Assembly (NCBI GenBank): GCA_017483405.1
Contig: JAFUWP010000066.1
Coordinates: 1 to 5,621 of the forward strand
DNA: 5,621 bases
Direction: 5' to 3'
Source: Oscillospiraceae bacterium
Lineage (GTDB): Bacteria; Bacillota; Clostridia; Oscillospirales; Ruminococcaceae
Below the pieces are notes generated by a model. The model saw only the letters and a program-made list of their open reading frames with translations. It was not told the DNA's origin and ran no database searches. Positions 1 through 5,621 of the stretch are shown in pieces. Every line of letters starts with the position of its first letter. The first letter of the stretch is position 1. The translations under genes were made by a program, and so were the position numbers.

Positions 1-975
1 CGGTTCAGAAGGTTCTTCCGTCTGTTCAAACAGCTGGGTGACGAGTTCGGTGATGGTCTGGGTACGCTGTTCGGAATTGAGGCACATGCCCTTCATGATG
101 GCATCAGAAACATTTTTCGGGATATTCTGATTGAGTTCATAAGGCGCGCTGAGATTATCCTGCCGGAGACGGCTGGGGGCATCGACAGGCTGACAGCCGG
201 TCAGAAGCCGGTACAGTACCGCGCAGATACCGTAAACATCTGTGAAAGTATCCTGTTTTGCGCCTGGGGTATACTGTTCCGGCGCGGCATATCCCTGAAA
301 AATTTCCGAAGGCAGTTCCAGATGCAGTGTCCTGACGGCGTAGATGCTGAAACCGCATAACTGTAATTCGCCCTTCGGGGTGACATAGATAGTATCCGGA
401 CTGATTGCCCGATGCAGTACATGATTATTATGCATCAGGCTGAGGGTTGTGAAGAATGTCGGGAACATTGAAGAAACGTGATGCCATGTCAGTTCGCCGG
501 CATTTTCTTTCAGGTATTCGACCAGCTTGATGCCTTCCAGATATTCATACACTACATAAGTCGTATTATTGGCCGTGAACATATCCAGTGTAGGGATGAT
601 ATGCTGAAGATTGCGCATCTGGGCTAAATTTCTGTTCAGGTCAGTAAATTCGGCCATCAGTGCCTTATACTGCACGACATGTTCAGGCGGAACGCTGATG
701 GTGGCTCTGCCTCTCACGCGTTTGCACAGACCCACGGGCATATATTCGCGAATCAGCACTTTACAGCCGATAGATGCATTATAACCGATATAGTTCGCGC
801 CTTCGCTGTTATGTCCGATTTTGACACCGAGAGTATATCGCTCATTGAGTTCCGTACCAGGGGGAGCATAATCGGGGTCATAGGGCTTATCATCCGGATA
901 GCCGCAGTAAGGGCAGATTCTGAATCTTGCCGGTTTCATTTCCATGCAGTTGTAGCATCGGATTTTTTCATCCAT
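1..975 (-). CDS. Zinc-ribbon Ser/Thr kinase-like protein, probable pseudokinase (C-terminus outside window)
   Basis: The frame is open from ATG 975 to the window edge, giving 325 residues with no stop seen. The N-terminus holds a zinc ribbon, C7-x2-C10 and C21-x2-C24. A kinase fold follows from about residue 47 to 315. Fold markers are kept: GYAAPEQY at 228-235 (APE motif), TDVYG at 245-249 (F-helix Asp) and R304. Catalytic markers are lost. The glycine loop keeps only G54 and G59, the VAIK lysine is R76 (VLIR), the alpha-C Glu position is L113, HRD is H188-R189-A190, the usual Asn is T195, and DFG is C207-G208-F209. Active clostridial relatives, as I recall them, have the same zinc ribbon plus a catalytic HRDISPDN segment. 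I infer a phosphotransfer-dead protein that binds partners. An AAAGGGG ribosome binding site lies 11 bases upstream (987-993), and the start sits just before the zinc ribbon. The residues after 315 begin an acidic Pro/Glu linker, so another domain may follow off the edge. Confidence 0.87.
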   Translation of the reverse strand, partial: MDEKIRCYNCMEMKPARFRICPYCGYPDDKPYDPDYAPPGTELNERYTLGVKIGHNSEGANYIGYNASIGCKVLIREYMPVGLCKRVRGRATISVPPEHVVQYKALMAEFTDLNRNLAQMRNLQHIIPTLDMFTANNTTYVVYEYLEGIKLVEYLKENAGELTWHHVSSMFPTFFTTLSLMHNNHVLHRAISPDTIYVTPKGELQLCGFSIYAVRTLHLELPSEIFQGYAAPEQYTPGAKQDTFTDVYGICAVLYRLLTGCQPVDAPSRLRQDNLSAPYELNQNIPKNVSDAIMKGMCLNSEQRTQTITELVTQLFEQTEEPSEP

Positions 976-1018
976 CCTGACCTATTCCCCTTTCTGATTT
1001 TGGATTTGATAACACAGC

Positions 1019-1037
1019 CCTGATGAGGGTCATCAGG
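1019..1037 (-). promoter_or_regulatory. Perfect stem-loop in the 5' leader of the pseudokinase gene
   Basis: On the minus strand CCTGATGA, a CCC loop and TCATCAGG form a perfect 8-bp inverted repeat. It begins about 7 bases after the expected transcription start of the upstream promoter and ends 43 bases before the ATG. No run of T follows, so it is not an intrinsic terminator. It could be a protective 5' mRNA hairpin or a DNA operator placed over the initial transcribed region. The sequence shows the symmetry; the role is inference. Confidence 0.5.
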
Positions 1038-1050
1038 TCTGTCATTTATT

Positions 1051-1079
1051 ATGATAGCATATTTTTGAGATGTTGTCAA
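1051..1079 (-). promoter_or_regulatory. Sigma-A-type promoter for the pseudokinase gene
   Basis: Read on the minus strand, a consensus -35 TTGACA (1079-1074) is followed by a 17-base spacer and the -10 TATCAT (1056-1051, 5 of 6 matches). TG one base before the -10 makes it an extended -10 element. Transcription should start near 1044, giving a leader of roughly 69 bases. This is the strongest promoter-like sequence in the window and shows that the kinase-like gene has its own transcript rather than depending on read-through from the cyclase gene. Confidence 0.82.
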
Positions 1080-1237
1080 CTTTTTTACGGATTTGTCAAT
1101 CATTTATTTTCAGAATTGTATTTGTTTTGTAATATTCTTTTATTTTTCAGCAATTTTTATCCTGCTGTCGAATTTTAGTCCTGTGATAAATCAGAATTTA
1201 AAAAATCCGGATATTTCTGTTTTGTCGGGAACGCATT

Positions 1238-2767
1238 TCAGCGTAATGCTTTCATTTCACTTTTTCTGAGATACATTGCTTTATCTGCACGGTTGAAAAC
1301 ATTCTCCACGCAGTCATCAATGTCAGGATGATAGACAGCATATCCAATAGCGGCAGAAACCTTTTCCCATGGCTCACCGTCAGCTTGCTCAATTGTCGTG
1401 TTAAACTTTTGAATAAGTTCTTCTATATGTTTGTAATCTTCATTTTCGAGGATAACCACGAATTCATCTCCGCCTATACGAAAAACAGGAGAATGTGCAA
1501 ATATACGGCAGACGATTTCACAGCATTTACAAATGGTGATATTACCCATTTCATGGCCATACGTATCATTTACCAGTTTCAGAAAATTGACATCAATTAC
1601 AGCAAATCCGAATTTTATGTTGTCTTTCTGCATTCGCCATGTCAGTTTCTGAAGTTCTTCTTCATAGGCATTTCTGTTTCGGATACCAGTCAGAGCGTCT
1701 TTCCTTGCCAGTTCTGATTCAATGTCCACTTGTTTTTTTGTGTGAGACAGTTCATCAGTGGTTTTGACAAGATTCTTCATATACTGGTCCAGTTCCAGAA
1801 TCATGTCCGAAGTCTGGTTTGACAGCATACAAAGCTCATCTGTGCCCTTCATCCTGATTTCACTGGCAATGCCTGAATCCTTATACATTGCATAGCGCGC
1901 GACTGACTGGGAAAGATGTGATATTTTACTGATATATCTGCGGTGAATAATCAGCAATGCGACAGCAGAAGTCAGAAGCAGAATCACGGCAATTGTGATA
2001 AGCTGGCGGACTGTATTTATCGCAATTGCTTTGTTATAGTCTGCAATTTCTATTTCCGTGCCGATGAGTCCTAATTTTTCTCCGTTGATATAAAGAGGAT
2101 GATACCATGCATACGTTTTTCCGTACTCATTGTCATAGCTTTCGGGTTCAGAAGGAGCATATCCGGTATTCCATGCTTCCCATATCTTTTCATGATTTTC
2201 TGGCTGTTCATCCACTACATCACCCAAAAGCAGGTTGATGTCATCTTTTGTTTCCCGAACACCATCCAGCACAAACATGACATCCACGCCCTCTCCGGTA
2301 GGAACGAAATAATAGGTATAGGACAAACCGAACTGTTTGTTTGCCTTCTCGAAAAGCAGGAGATAATATTCATGATTGTAAACAGCATAAGCATACTGTA
2401 TCTCTTGAGTGAGTTCTTCAAATTGAATATCTTCCCTGAAAACTTTTTTCGGGTAGGTTTCAGCAAACATCCGCTCATATTTCTGTCTGGCTTCTAAAGC
2501 ATCCTGTTCGGTAAAATCGGCGGGAATATCCATATCCTGATAATGCTCGATAAAATATTCCTGATATTCTGCAAAATCACTTCCGTCTGCTTCCAGACTC
2601 GCCGCAAGATAAGCCGCCAGATTCTGAAGTGTATGTTCCTGCTGTTCCTGATAGATTTGTGTCTGATTGGCATACGTTGCAATTCCTGTTGCAGTGAGTG
2701 TCAATATGATAAAAATCAGAAAAATACTCCCAAAATTAAATAACAGCCCATGTTTTTTCTTATTCAT
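1238..2767 (-). CDS. Membrane-bound diguanylate cyclase (sensor-HAMP-GGDEF)
   Basis: The 509-residue protein should make cyclic di-GMP from two GTP in response to an outside signal. A basic start (MNKKK) precedes transmembrane segment 1 at about 8-32. Residues 33-250 form an extracytoplasmic sensor; its end (YGKTYAWYHPLYINGEKLG, 215-233) looks like a Cache-type fold. Transmembrane segment 2 is at about 253-274, HAMP at about 275-330, and a helical linker reaches 352. The GGDEF domain opens with DALTGIRNRNAYEEEL at 357-372 and keeps D392 (metal), N400, H405, the signature G432-G433-D434-E435-F436 and RADKAMYLRK at 493-502. The RxxD product-inhibition site is absent: the equivalent residues are F423 and S426. 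The position of PleD D344 is N409. No EAL domain is present. GGGGGA (2773-2778), 5 bases before the ATG, is a good ribosome binding site. The gene is more AT-rich than its upstream neighbours. The signal sensed is unknown. Confidence 0.93.
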   Translation of the reverse strand: MNKKKHGLLFNFGSIFLIFIILTLTATGIATYANQTQIYQEQQEHTLQNLAAYLAASLEADGSDFAEYQEYFIEHYQDMDIPADFTEQDALEARQKYERMFAETYPKKVFREDIQFEELTQEIQYAYAVYNHEYYLLLFEKANKQFGLSYTYYFVPTGEGVDVMFVLDGVRETKDDINLLLGDVVDEQPENHEKIWEAWNTGYAPSEPESYDNEYGKTYAWYHPLYINGEKLGLIGTEIEIADYNKAIAINTVRQLITIAVILLLTSAVALLIIHRRYISKISHLSQSVARYAMYKDSGIASEIRMKGTDELCMLSNQTSDMILELDQYMKNLVKTTDELSHTKKQVDIESELARKDALTGIRNRNAYEEELQKLTWRMQKDNIKFGFAVIDVNFLKLVNDTYGHEMGNITICKCCEIVCRIFAHSPVFRIGGDEFVVILENEDYKHIEELIQKFNTTIEQADGEPWEKVSAAIGYAVYHPDIDDCVENVFNRADKAMYLRKSEMKALR

Positions 2768-2792
2768 ATATGTCCCCCATATTATGCCTCAA

Positions 2793-2838
2793 AATTCGGA
2801 TTTATCTTATCAGCCAAAACTTATCCCAATCCGGAATT
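2793..2838. repeat. Imperfect inverted repeat between PLP enzyme and cyclase genes
   Basis: The arms AATTCGGAT (2793-2801) and ATCCGGAATT (2829-2838) are complementary apart from one extra base, with 27 bases between them. On the minus strand the distal arm runs into only TT before GAGG, so as a terminator for the upstream operon it would be weak. It overlaps the candidate cyclase promoter and could equally be a binding site or chance. Confidence 0.3.
2801..2829 (-). promoter_or_regulatory. Weak candidate promoter for the diguanylate cyclase gene
   Basis: On the minus strand TTGGGA (2829-2824, 4 of 6 matches to TTGACA) is followed by a 17-base spacer and GATAAA (2806-2801, 4 of 6 matches to TATAAT). 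A start near 2794 would leave a leader of about 27 bases, enough for the GGGGGA ribosome binding site. Spacing is ideal but the boxes are poor, so the cyclase may instead be read from the upstream operon. Confidence 0.3.
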
Positions 2839-2840
2839 CT

Positions 2841-4115
2841 TTAAAGCTGAATGAGATTCTTATTCAGGAGTTCCTGTGCCGCGAGCAGAATGCTGATTCT
2901 GCCGCTGTTCCAGCTCAGACCGCCCTGAAGCCATGCCGCATAAGGCGGACGGAGAGGCCCGTCAGCAGAAAGCTCAATAGATGCGCCGTTTGTGAATGCG
3001 CCTGCCGCCATGATAACCTGATTTTCATACCCTGGCATGTCCCACGGTTCAGGAGTGACGTAGGCATCAACAGGAGAACCCTTCTGAATTCCCTGACAGA
3101 AAGCAATCAGATTTTCCGGTGTTTCGAGTTCGATTGCGGTAACAATATCGCCTTTCGGGTCATTGGTGCTGGGAGTGCATTTAAATCCGAGCATTGTGAA
3201 CAATTCAGAGGCGAAAGAGGCTGTTTTCAGGGCATTGGCAACCACATCGGGCGCGAGATACAGCCCTTGAAACAGTTCCCGATTCATGCCGAGCGTACAG
3301 CCGACTTCCTTTCCGAGTCCGACACATGTCAGCCGATAGGCACATAATTCCACAAGATTCGACTTTCCGGCGATATAACCGCCGGTTCTGGCGATACCGC
3401 CTCCGGCATTCTTAATCATCGAACCGATGATGATGTCTGCCCCGATGGCCGGCGGTTCAATTTCTTCAACAAATTCGCCGTAGCAGTTATCCGTCATGAT
3501 GATGATTTCCGGATTGGCCTTCCGGATAGTCTGACAGAGTTCTTTCAGTTCGGCGATGGTGAAAGCGGTTCTTAGGTCATAACCGCGGGAACGCTGGATA
3601 TAGGCGATTTTTGCGCCTTTGAGATTTTCAGAAACGGCTTTTAAATCCGGCTTGCCTTCGGGGGTCAGGTCAATGATTTTATATCTGACTCCGAAATCTT
3701 TCAGAGAACCATTTCCGGCTGTTCCGGTGATGCCGATGACTTCATGAAGGGTATCATAAGGCGTTCCGGTGACGAAAACAATTTCATCATCCGGCCGGAG
3801 CAGGCCGAATAAAGCCACACTCAGCGCGTGAGTGCCTGATACAAAATTATGCCTTACAAGCGCATCTTCCGTACCGAGTACCTGTGCCCAGACCTTATCG
3901 AGAACATCACGGCCGAAATCGCCGTAACCATAGCCGGTGCTTGCGCCGAAACAGGCTTCACTGACTTTGTTATCGGCAAAAGCTTTCAGGACTTTTGCGG
4001 AATTATGTCTTGCTGTCCGGTCGATGTTCGCAAAACATGCGGAACAGTTAGCTTCTGCCTGTTCTGCGAGGGTTTCCAGACGGGAATCTATTTCAAAAAA
4101 ATCATGTATTGCCAT
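2841..4115 (-). CDS. PLP-dependent methionine gamma-lyase-like protein ('aluminum resistance' family)
   Basis: The 424-residue protein is a fold-type I PLP enzyme of the family labelled aluminum resistance protein or methionine gamma-lyase family protein (YnbB-like in Bacillus). Length and layout match the family. Visible motifs are TGYGYGDFGRD (60-70), FVSGTHAL (91-98; cofactor phosphate region), TPYDTLHEV (118-126), TDNCYGEF (208-215), with D209 the likely partner of the PLP ring nitrogen, and GSMIKNAGGGIARTGGY (231-247), with K235 the likely Schiff-base lysine. The expected activity is elimination on a sulfur amino acid, but the natural substrate of this branch is unsettled and the aluminium name does not define a reaction. 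It acts in the cytosol. The ATG at 4115 is preferred over 4184: it has GAAAGGA 10 bases upstream, fits the family N-terminus, and cuts the overlap with the GNAT gene to 14 bases. It is the last gene of the three-gene cluster. Confidence 0.92.
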   Translation of the reverse strand: MAIHDFFEIDSRLETLAEQAEANCSACFANIDRTARHNSAKVLKAFADNKVSEACFGASTGYGYGDFGRDVLDKVWAQVLGTEDALVRHNFVSGTHALSVALFGLLRPDDEIVFVTGTPYDTLHEVIGITGTAGNGSLKDFGVRYKIIDLTPEGKPDLKAVSENLKGAKIAYIQRSRGYDLRTAFTIAELKELCQTIRKANPEIIIMTDNCYGEFVEEIEPPAIGADIIIGSMIKNAGGGIARTGGYIAGKSNLVELCAYRLTCVGLGKEVGCTLGMNRELFQGLYLAPDVVANALKTASFASELFTMLGFKCTPSTNDPKGDIVTAIELETPENLIAFCQGIQKGSPVDAYVTPEPWDMPGYENQVIMAAGAFTNGASIELSADGPLRPPYAAWLQGGLSWNSGRISILLAAQELLNKNLIQL

Positions 4116-4893
4116 TGTCGAGTAATCCTTTCGTGATGCTGTCCTGAGCGTCTTCGGAGCGTTCGAGCACATATTCGGTATCAATCACGGTGAATCCGAT
4201 TTCGCGGTAGAAACTTTCCCGAATATCGAGCGCATACAGAACAGCTTTTTTATCGAACTGCGCCAGCCATCCGGCGAGCCACCGGAGAAATGTTCTTGCA
4301 TGGCCGAGCCCTCTTGCCTCCGGCAGAGTGGCCACCTGTCCGACAAGTACATGATTATCAATATCGAACATGATGGTAGCAGTTGTACTTTTTTTGTAAG
4401 TCAGCACATGACTGACTCCGTGACGGCATCGGTGGGAAGTATCCGTCAGCCAGAGGGAATAATCTTCCAGATTCGGGAAACCGGCATGAAGTATCTGATA
4501 GACATCCTCCAGCGAAGGGTTAAATTCTACAGATTCTTCCTCGAAGCTGGAATCCTTATCCGGCAGAAGCTCGAATGTTGTCCGGTGCAGTGACTGATAT
4601 TCCGGCATAAGACGGGCGAGCTGTTCTCTGACAGGTTCATTGCATTCGATGCGAAACGGCTGATGCATTCTCAGGAAGGATGCAAGATTTTCAGTTTCGG
4701 AGTCATCAGCACTGACAATCAGCACGGTGCTGTTGAAATACAGCATGATGCCGTCTTCGCCGACTGTATAGAACTGACAGAACGGATAATCAATGCCGTA
4801 GGCTTTATAATACGAATACATTTTTCTGCCGCGCCAAGTCTTGCGGAGCAGATAGGTATTCAAATCGCAGTCTTTTGTAATTTTTCTAATCAT
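4102..4893 (-). CDS. GNAT-family N-acetyltransferase
   Basis: The 263-residue protein probably moves an acetyl group from acetyl-CoA to an amine. The acceptor cannot be read from the sequence. The C-terminal part, about 120-245, is the GNAT domain. Strand VLVGQVATLP (182-191) leads into the acetyl-CoA phosphate loop R194-G195-L196-G197-H198-A199, fitting Q/R-x-x-G-x-G/A, and a helix. Then come AVLYALDIRESFYREIGF (217-234), typical motif B with a Tyr in the position of the usual proton donor (Y229), and the closing strand. Residues 1-115 form a separate N-terminal part that I do not recognise, so the protein is longer than a plain GNAT domain of about 150 residues and resembles two-part FR47-like proteins. 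The start overlaps the peptidase stop as ATGA (4890-4893), with GGAAAG 12 bases upstream, supporting this ATG and coupled translation. The end overlaps the PLP-enzyme start by 14 bases. Confidence 0.88.
   Translation of the reverse strand: MIRKITKDCDLNTYLLRKTWRGRKMYSYYKAYGIDYPFCQFYTVGEDGIMLYFNSTVLIVSADDSETENLASFLRMHQPFRIECNEPVREQLARLMPEYQSLHRTTFELLPDKDSSFEEESVEFNPSLEDVYQILHAGFPNLEDYSLWLTDTSHRCRHGVSHVLTYKKSTTATIMFDIDNHVLVGQVATLPEARGLGHARTFLRWLAGWLAQFDKKAVLYALDIRESFYREIGFTVIDTEYVLERSEDAQDSITKGLLDNGNT
4126..4132 (-). promoter_or_regulatory. Ribosome binding site that fixes the PLP-enzyme start
   Basis: GAAAGGA on the minus strand lies 10 bases before ATG 4115, inside the coding end of the GNAT gene. 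It decides for 4115 over the in-frame ATG at 4184, which would add 23 residues unlike the family. Ribosomes finishing the GNAT gene at 4102 pass directly over it, which suggests coupled translation. Confidence 0.7.
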
Positions 4894-5621
4894 AATTCAT
4901 GTATTCTTTCCAGCATTTTTTCAGCCAGCTGATAAGTTTGTGTCATATCACTGATTTGTGCGGTACAGTACGGCGAATGCAGATAACGGCATGGAACCGA
5001 GAGGGCAAGCGTTCTCACGCCGTCTCTTGATACATGGACTGCACCGGCATCATTACCGCCGGCGATACGGGATTTCGTCTGACAGGGGATGTTTAATTTC
5101 TGTGCTTCTGCAAAAGCATTCTGATATAATTCTTTATCGTAGATGGTTGACCTGTCCATGAATAAGGCGACTGCGCCTTTTCCGAGATGACATACGGCAC
5201 TGCCGTCATGAACGCCATCGAGGTCGGCGGCGGTTGTGGTTTCGAGAATCAGGGCAAAATCCGGATTGATGGCATAAGCCGCAGTTCTGCTCCCTCTCAG
5301 GCCGATTTCCTCCTGTACGAAAAAGCCGAACCATGTATCATAAGTGATTTCGGATTCCAGTAATTTCAGCATGGCGGCGCATCCGAAACGGTCGTCAATG
5401 GCTTTGGAGGCGACACGATTTCCGCCGAGTTCCGTCCATTCGCTGTGATAGCAGACGGAATCTCCCTGAAGAACCTGTAAAGCAAGAGTTTCTTCTCTGG
5501 AAGAAGTTCCTAAATCGAGAATCAGATTTTTCTTAGCAGGTTTTTCTTCGCGTTCCTTATCGCTTAACTGATGGACGGGCTTGCATCCGATAACGCCGAA
5601 TCTTCCGGTTTTCGGGAGAAA
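4890..5621 (-). CDS. M42-family metallo-aminopeptidase (N-terminus outside window)
   Basis: The frame is open to the right edge, leaving 243 residues; family members are about 340-360 long, so roughly 100 N-terminal residues, including the first metal-binding His, are missing. Numbering from the edge, the visible markers are VIGCKPVHQLS (10-20), SKAIDDRFGC (72-81) with the metal-binding Asp pair D76/D77, FVQEEIGLRG (101-110) with catalytic E104 and metal ligand E105, LETTTAADLDGV (126-137) with E127, GGNDAGAVHVSRDGV (188-202), and CRYLHSPYC (211-219) with metal ligand H215. All active-site residues in this part are intact. These enzymes form dodecameric tetrahedral cytosolic particles with two metal ions and remove N-terminal residues from short peptides. 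Some relatives act as endoglucanase-like or deblocking enzymes by name. It is the first visible gene of the cluster and ends in the ATGA overlap with the acetyltransferase gene. The true start and the operon promoter lie off the window. Confidence 0.95.
   Translation of the reverse strand, partial: FLPKTGRFGVIGCKPVHQLSDKEREEKPAKKNLILDLGTSSREETLALQVLQGDSVCYHSEWTELGGNRVASKAIDDRFGCAAMLKLLESEITYDTWFGFFVQEEIGLRGSRTAAYAINPDFALILETTTAADLDGVHDGSAVCHLGKGAVALFMDRSTIYDKELYQNAFAEAQKLNIPCQTKSRIAGGNDAGAVHVSRDGVRTLALSVPCRYLHSPYCTAQISDMTQTYQLAEKMLERIHEL

Larger units (their letters stand above)
976..1237. other. AT-rich intergenic region between cyclase and pseudokinase genes
   Basis: These 262 bases hold the promoter and leader hairpin described separately. 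The part next to the cyclase stop (about 1100-1237) is very AT-rich, with many runs of A or T. I found no convincing intrinsic terminator for the cyclase gene. The candidate stems, such as CAGCA/TGCTG around a 10-base loop near 1150-1169, are short and lack a proper T-run on the minus strand. No small gene with a credible ribosome binding site was seen. Confidence 0.6.

Noticed and set aside
679..1023. Plus-strand open frame of 114 codons
   Set aside because: It is antisense to the zinc-ribbon and kinase N-lobe coding sequence, has no recognisable domain, and runs over the minus-strand gene's ribosome binding site.
1019..1037. Leader hairpin as an intrinsic terminator or riboswitch
   Set aside because: There is no T-run after the stem, and the roughly 69-base leader has no further structure that I could match to a known riboswitch class.
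1085..1140. Plus-strand promoter in the AT-rich gap
   Set aside because: TTGTCA with an 18-base spacer and TGTATT is a poor match, and no plus-strand gene follows.
1150..1237. Intrinsic terminator for the cyclase gene
   Set aside because: The possible stems are five or six pairs with long loops and no suitable T-run on the minus strand; ATCCGGATTTTTT near 1200-1209 is self-complementary with no room for a loop.
2667..3347. Plus-strand open frame of 226 codons
   Set aside because: It lies antisense across the starts and ends of two well-supported minus-strand genes, is rich in Arg and Cys with no domain, and has no good ribosome binding site.
4116..4184. Upstream ATG at 4184 as the start of the PLP enzyme
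   Set aside because: It would add 23 residues unlike the family N-terminus and enlarge the overlap with the GNAT gene to 83 bases; the ATG at 4115 has GAAAGGA at a good distance.
4890..5372. ATG at 5372 as the start of the M42 peptidase
   Set aside because: The same frame continues to the window edge and encodes the conserved SKAIDDRFGC metal-binding segment and more upstream, so this Met is internal.

Overview
The window reads as a piece of a low-to-mid GC Gram-positive (Bacillota) chromosome, most likely a gut Clostridia of the Ruminococcus/Oscillospiraceae type. This rests on the zinc-ribbon plus Ser/Thr-kinase-like architecture at the left end, GGAGG-type ribosome binding sites, a consensus sigma-A promoter, and resemblance of the proteins to clostridial families. 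The taxonomic placement is inference from recalled families, not a database result. All five genes lie on the minus strand, so transcription runs from right to left.

Right part (5621 to 2841): a compact cluster of three genes. It begins with an M42-family metallo-aminopeptidase whose N-terminus lies outside the window. The peptidase overlaps a two-part GNAT acetyltransferase by 4 bases (ATGA). The acetyltransferase overlaps by 14 bases a PLP-dependent enzyme of the methionine gamma-lyase-like family, the family often labelled 'aluminum resistance protein'. The overlaps point to one translationally coupled operon. A link through peptide and amino-acid breakdown is possible but not shown.

Middle (2767 to 1238): a membrane-anchored diguanylate cyclase with two transmembrane segments flanking a roughly 220-residue extracytoplasmic sensor, then HAMP, a linker and an intact GGDEF domain. 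It lacks the RxxD inhibitory site and has Asn where the guanine-contacting Asp of PleD lies. It is more AT-rich than the operon upstream. A 73-base gap separates it from the operon, with only a weak candidate promoter and an imperfect inverted repeat.

Left part (1237 to 1): a 262-base AT-rich intergenic region carries a near-consensus extended -10 promoter, followed by a perfect 8-bp stem-loop just downstream of the expected transcription start. The promoter drives a zinc-ribbon protein with a protein-kinase fold that runs off the left edge. Its kinase domain has lost the VAIK lysine, the alpha-C glutamate, the HRD aspartate and the DFG aspartate, so it looks like a pseudokinase. This is the most unusual item in the window. 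No RNA genes, insertion sequences or CRISPR arrays were seen.
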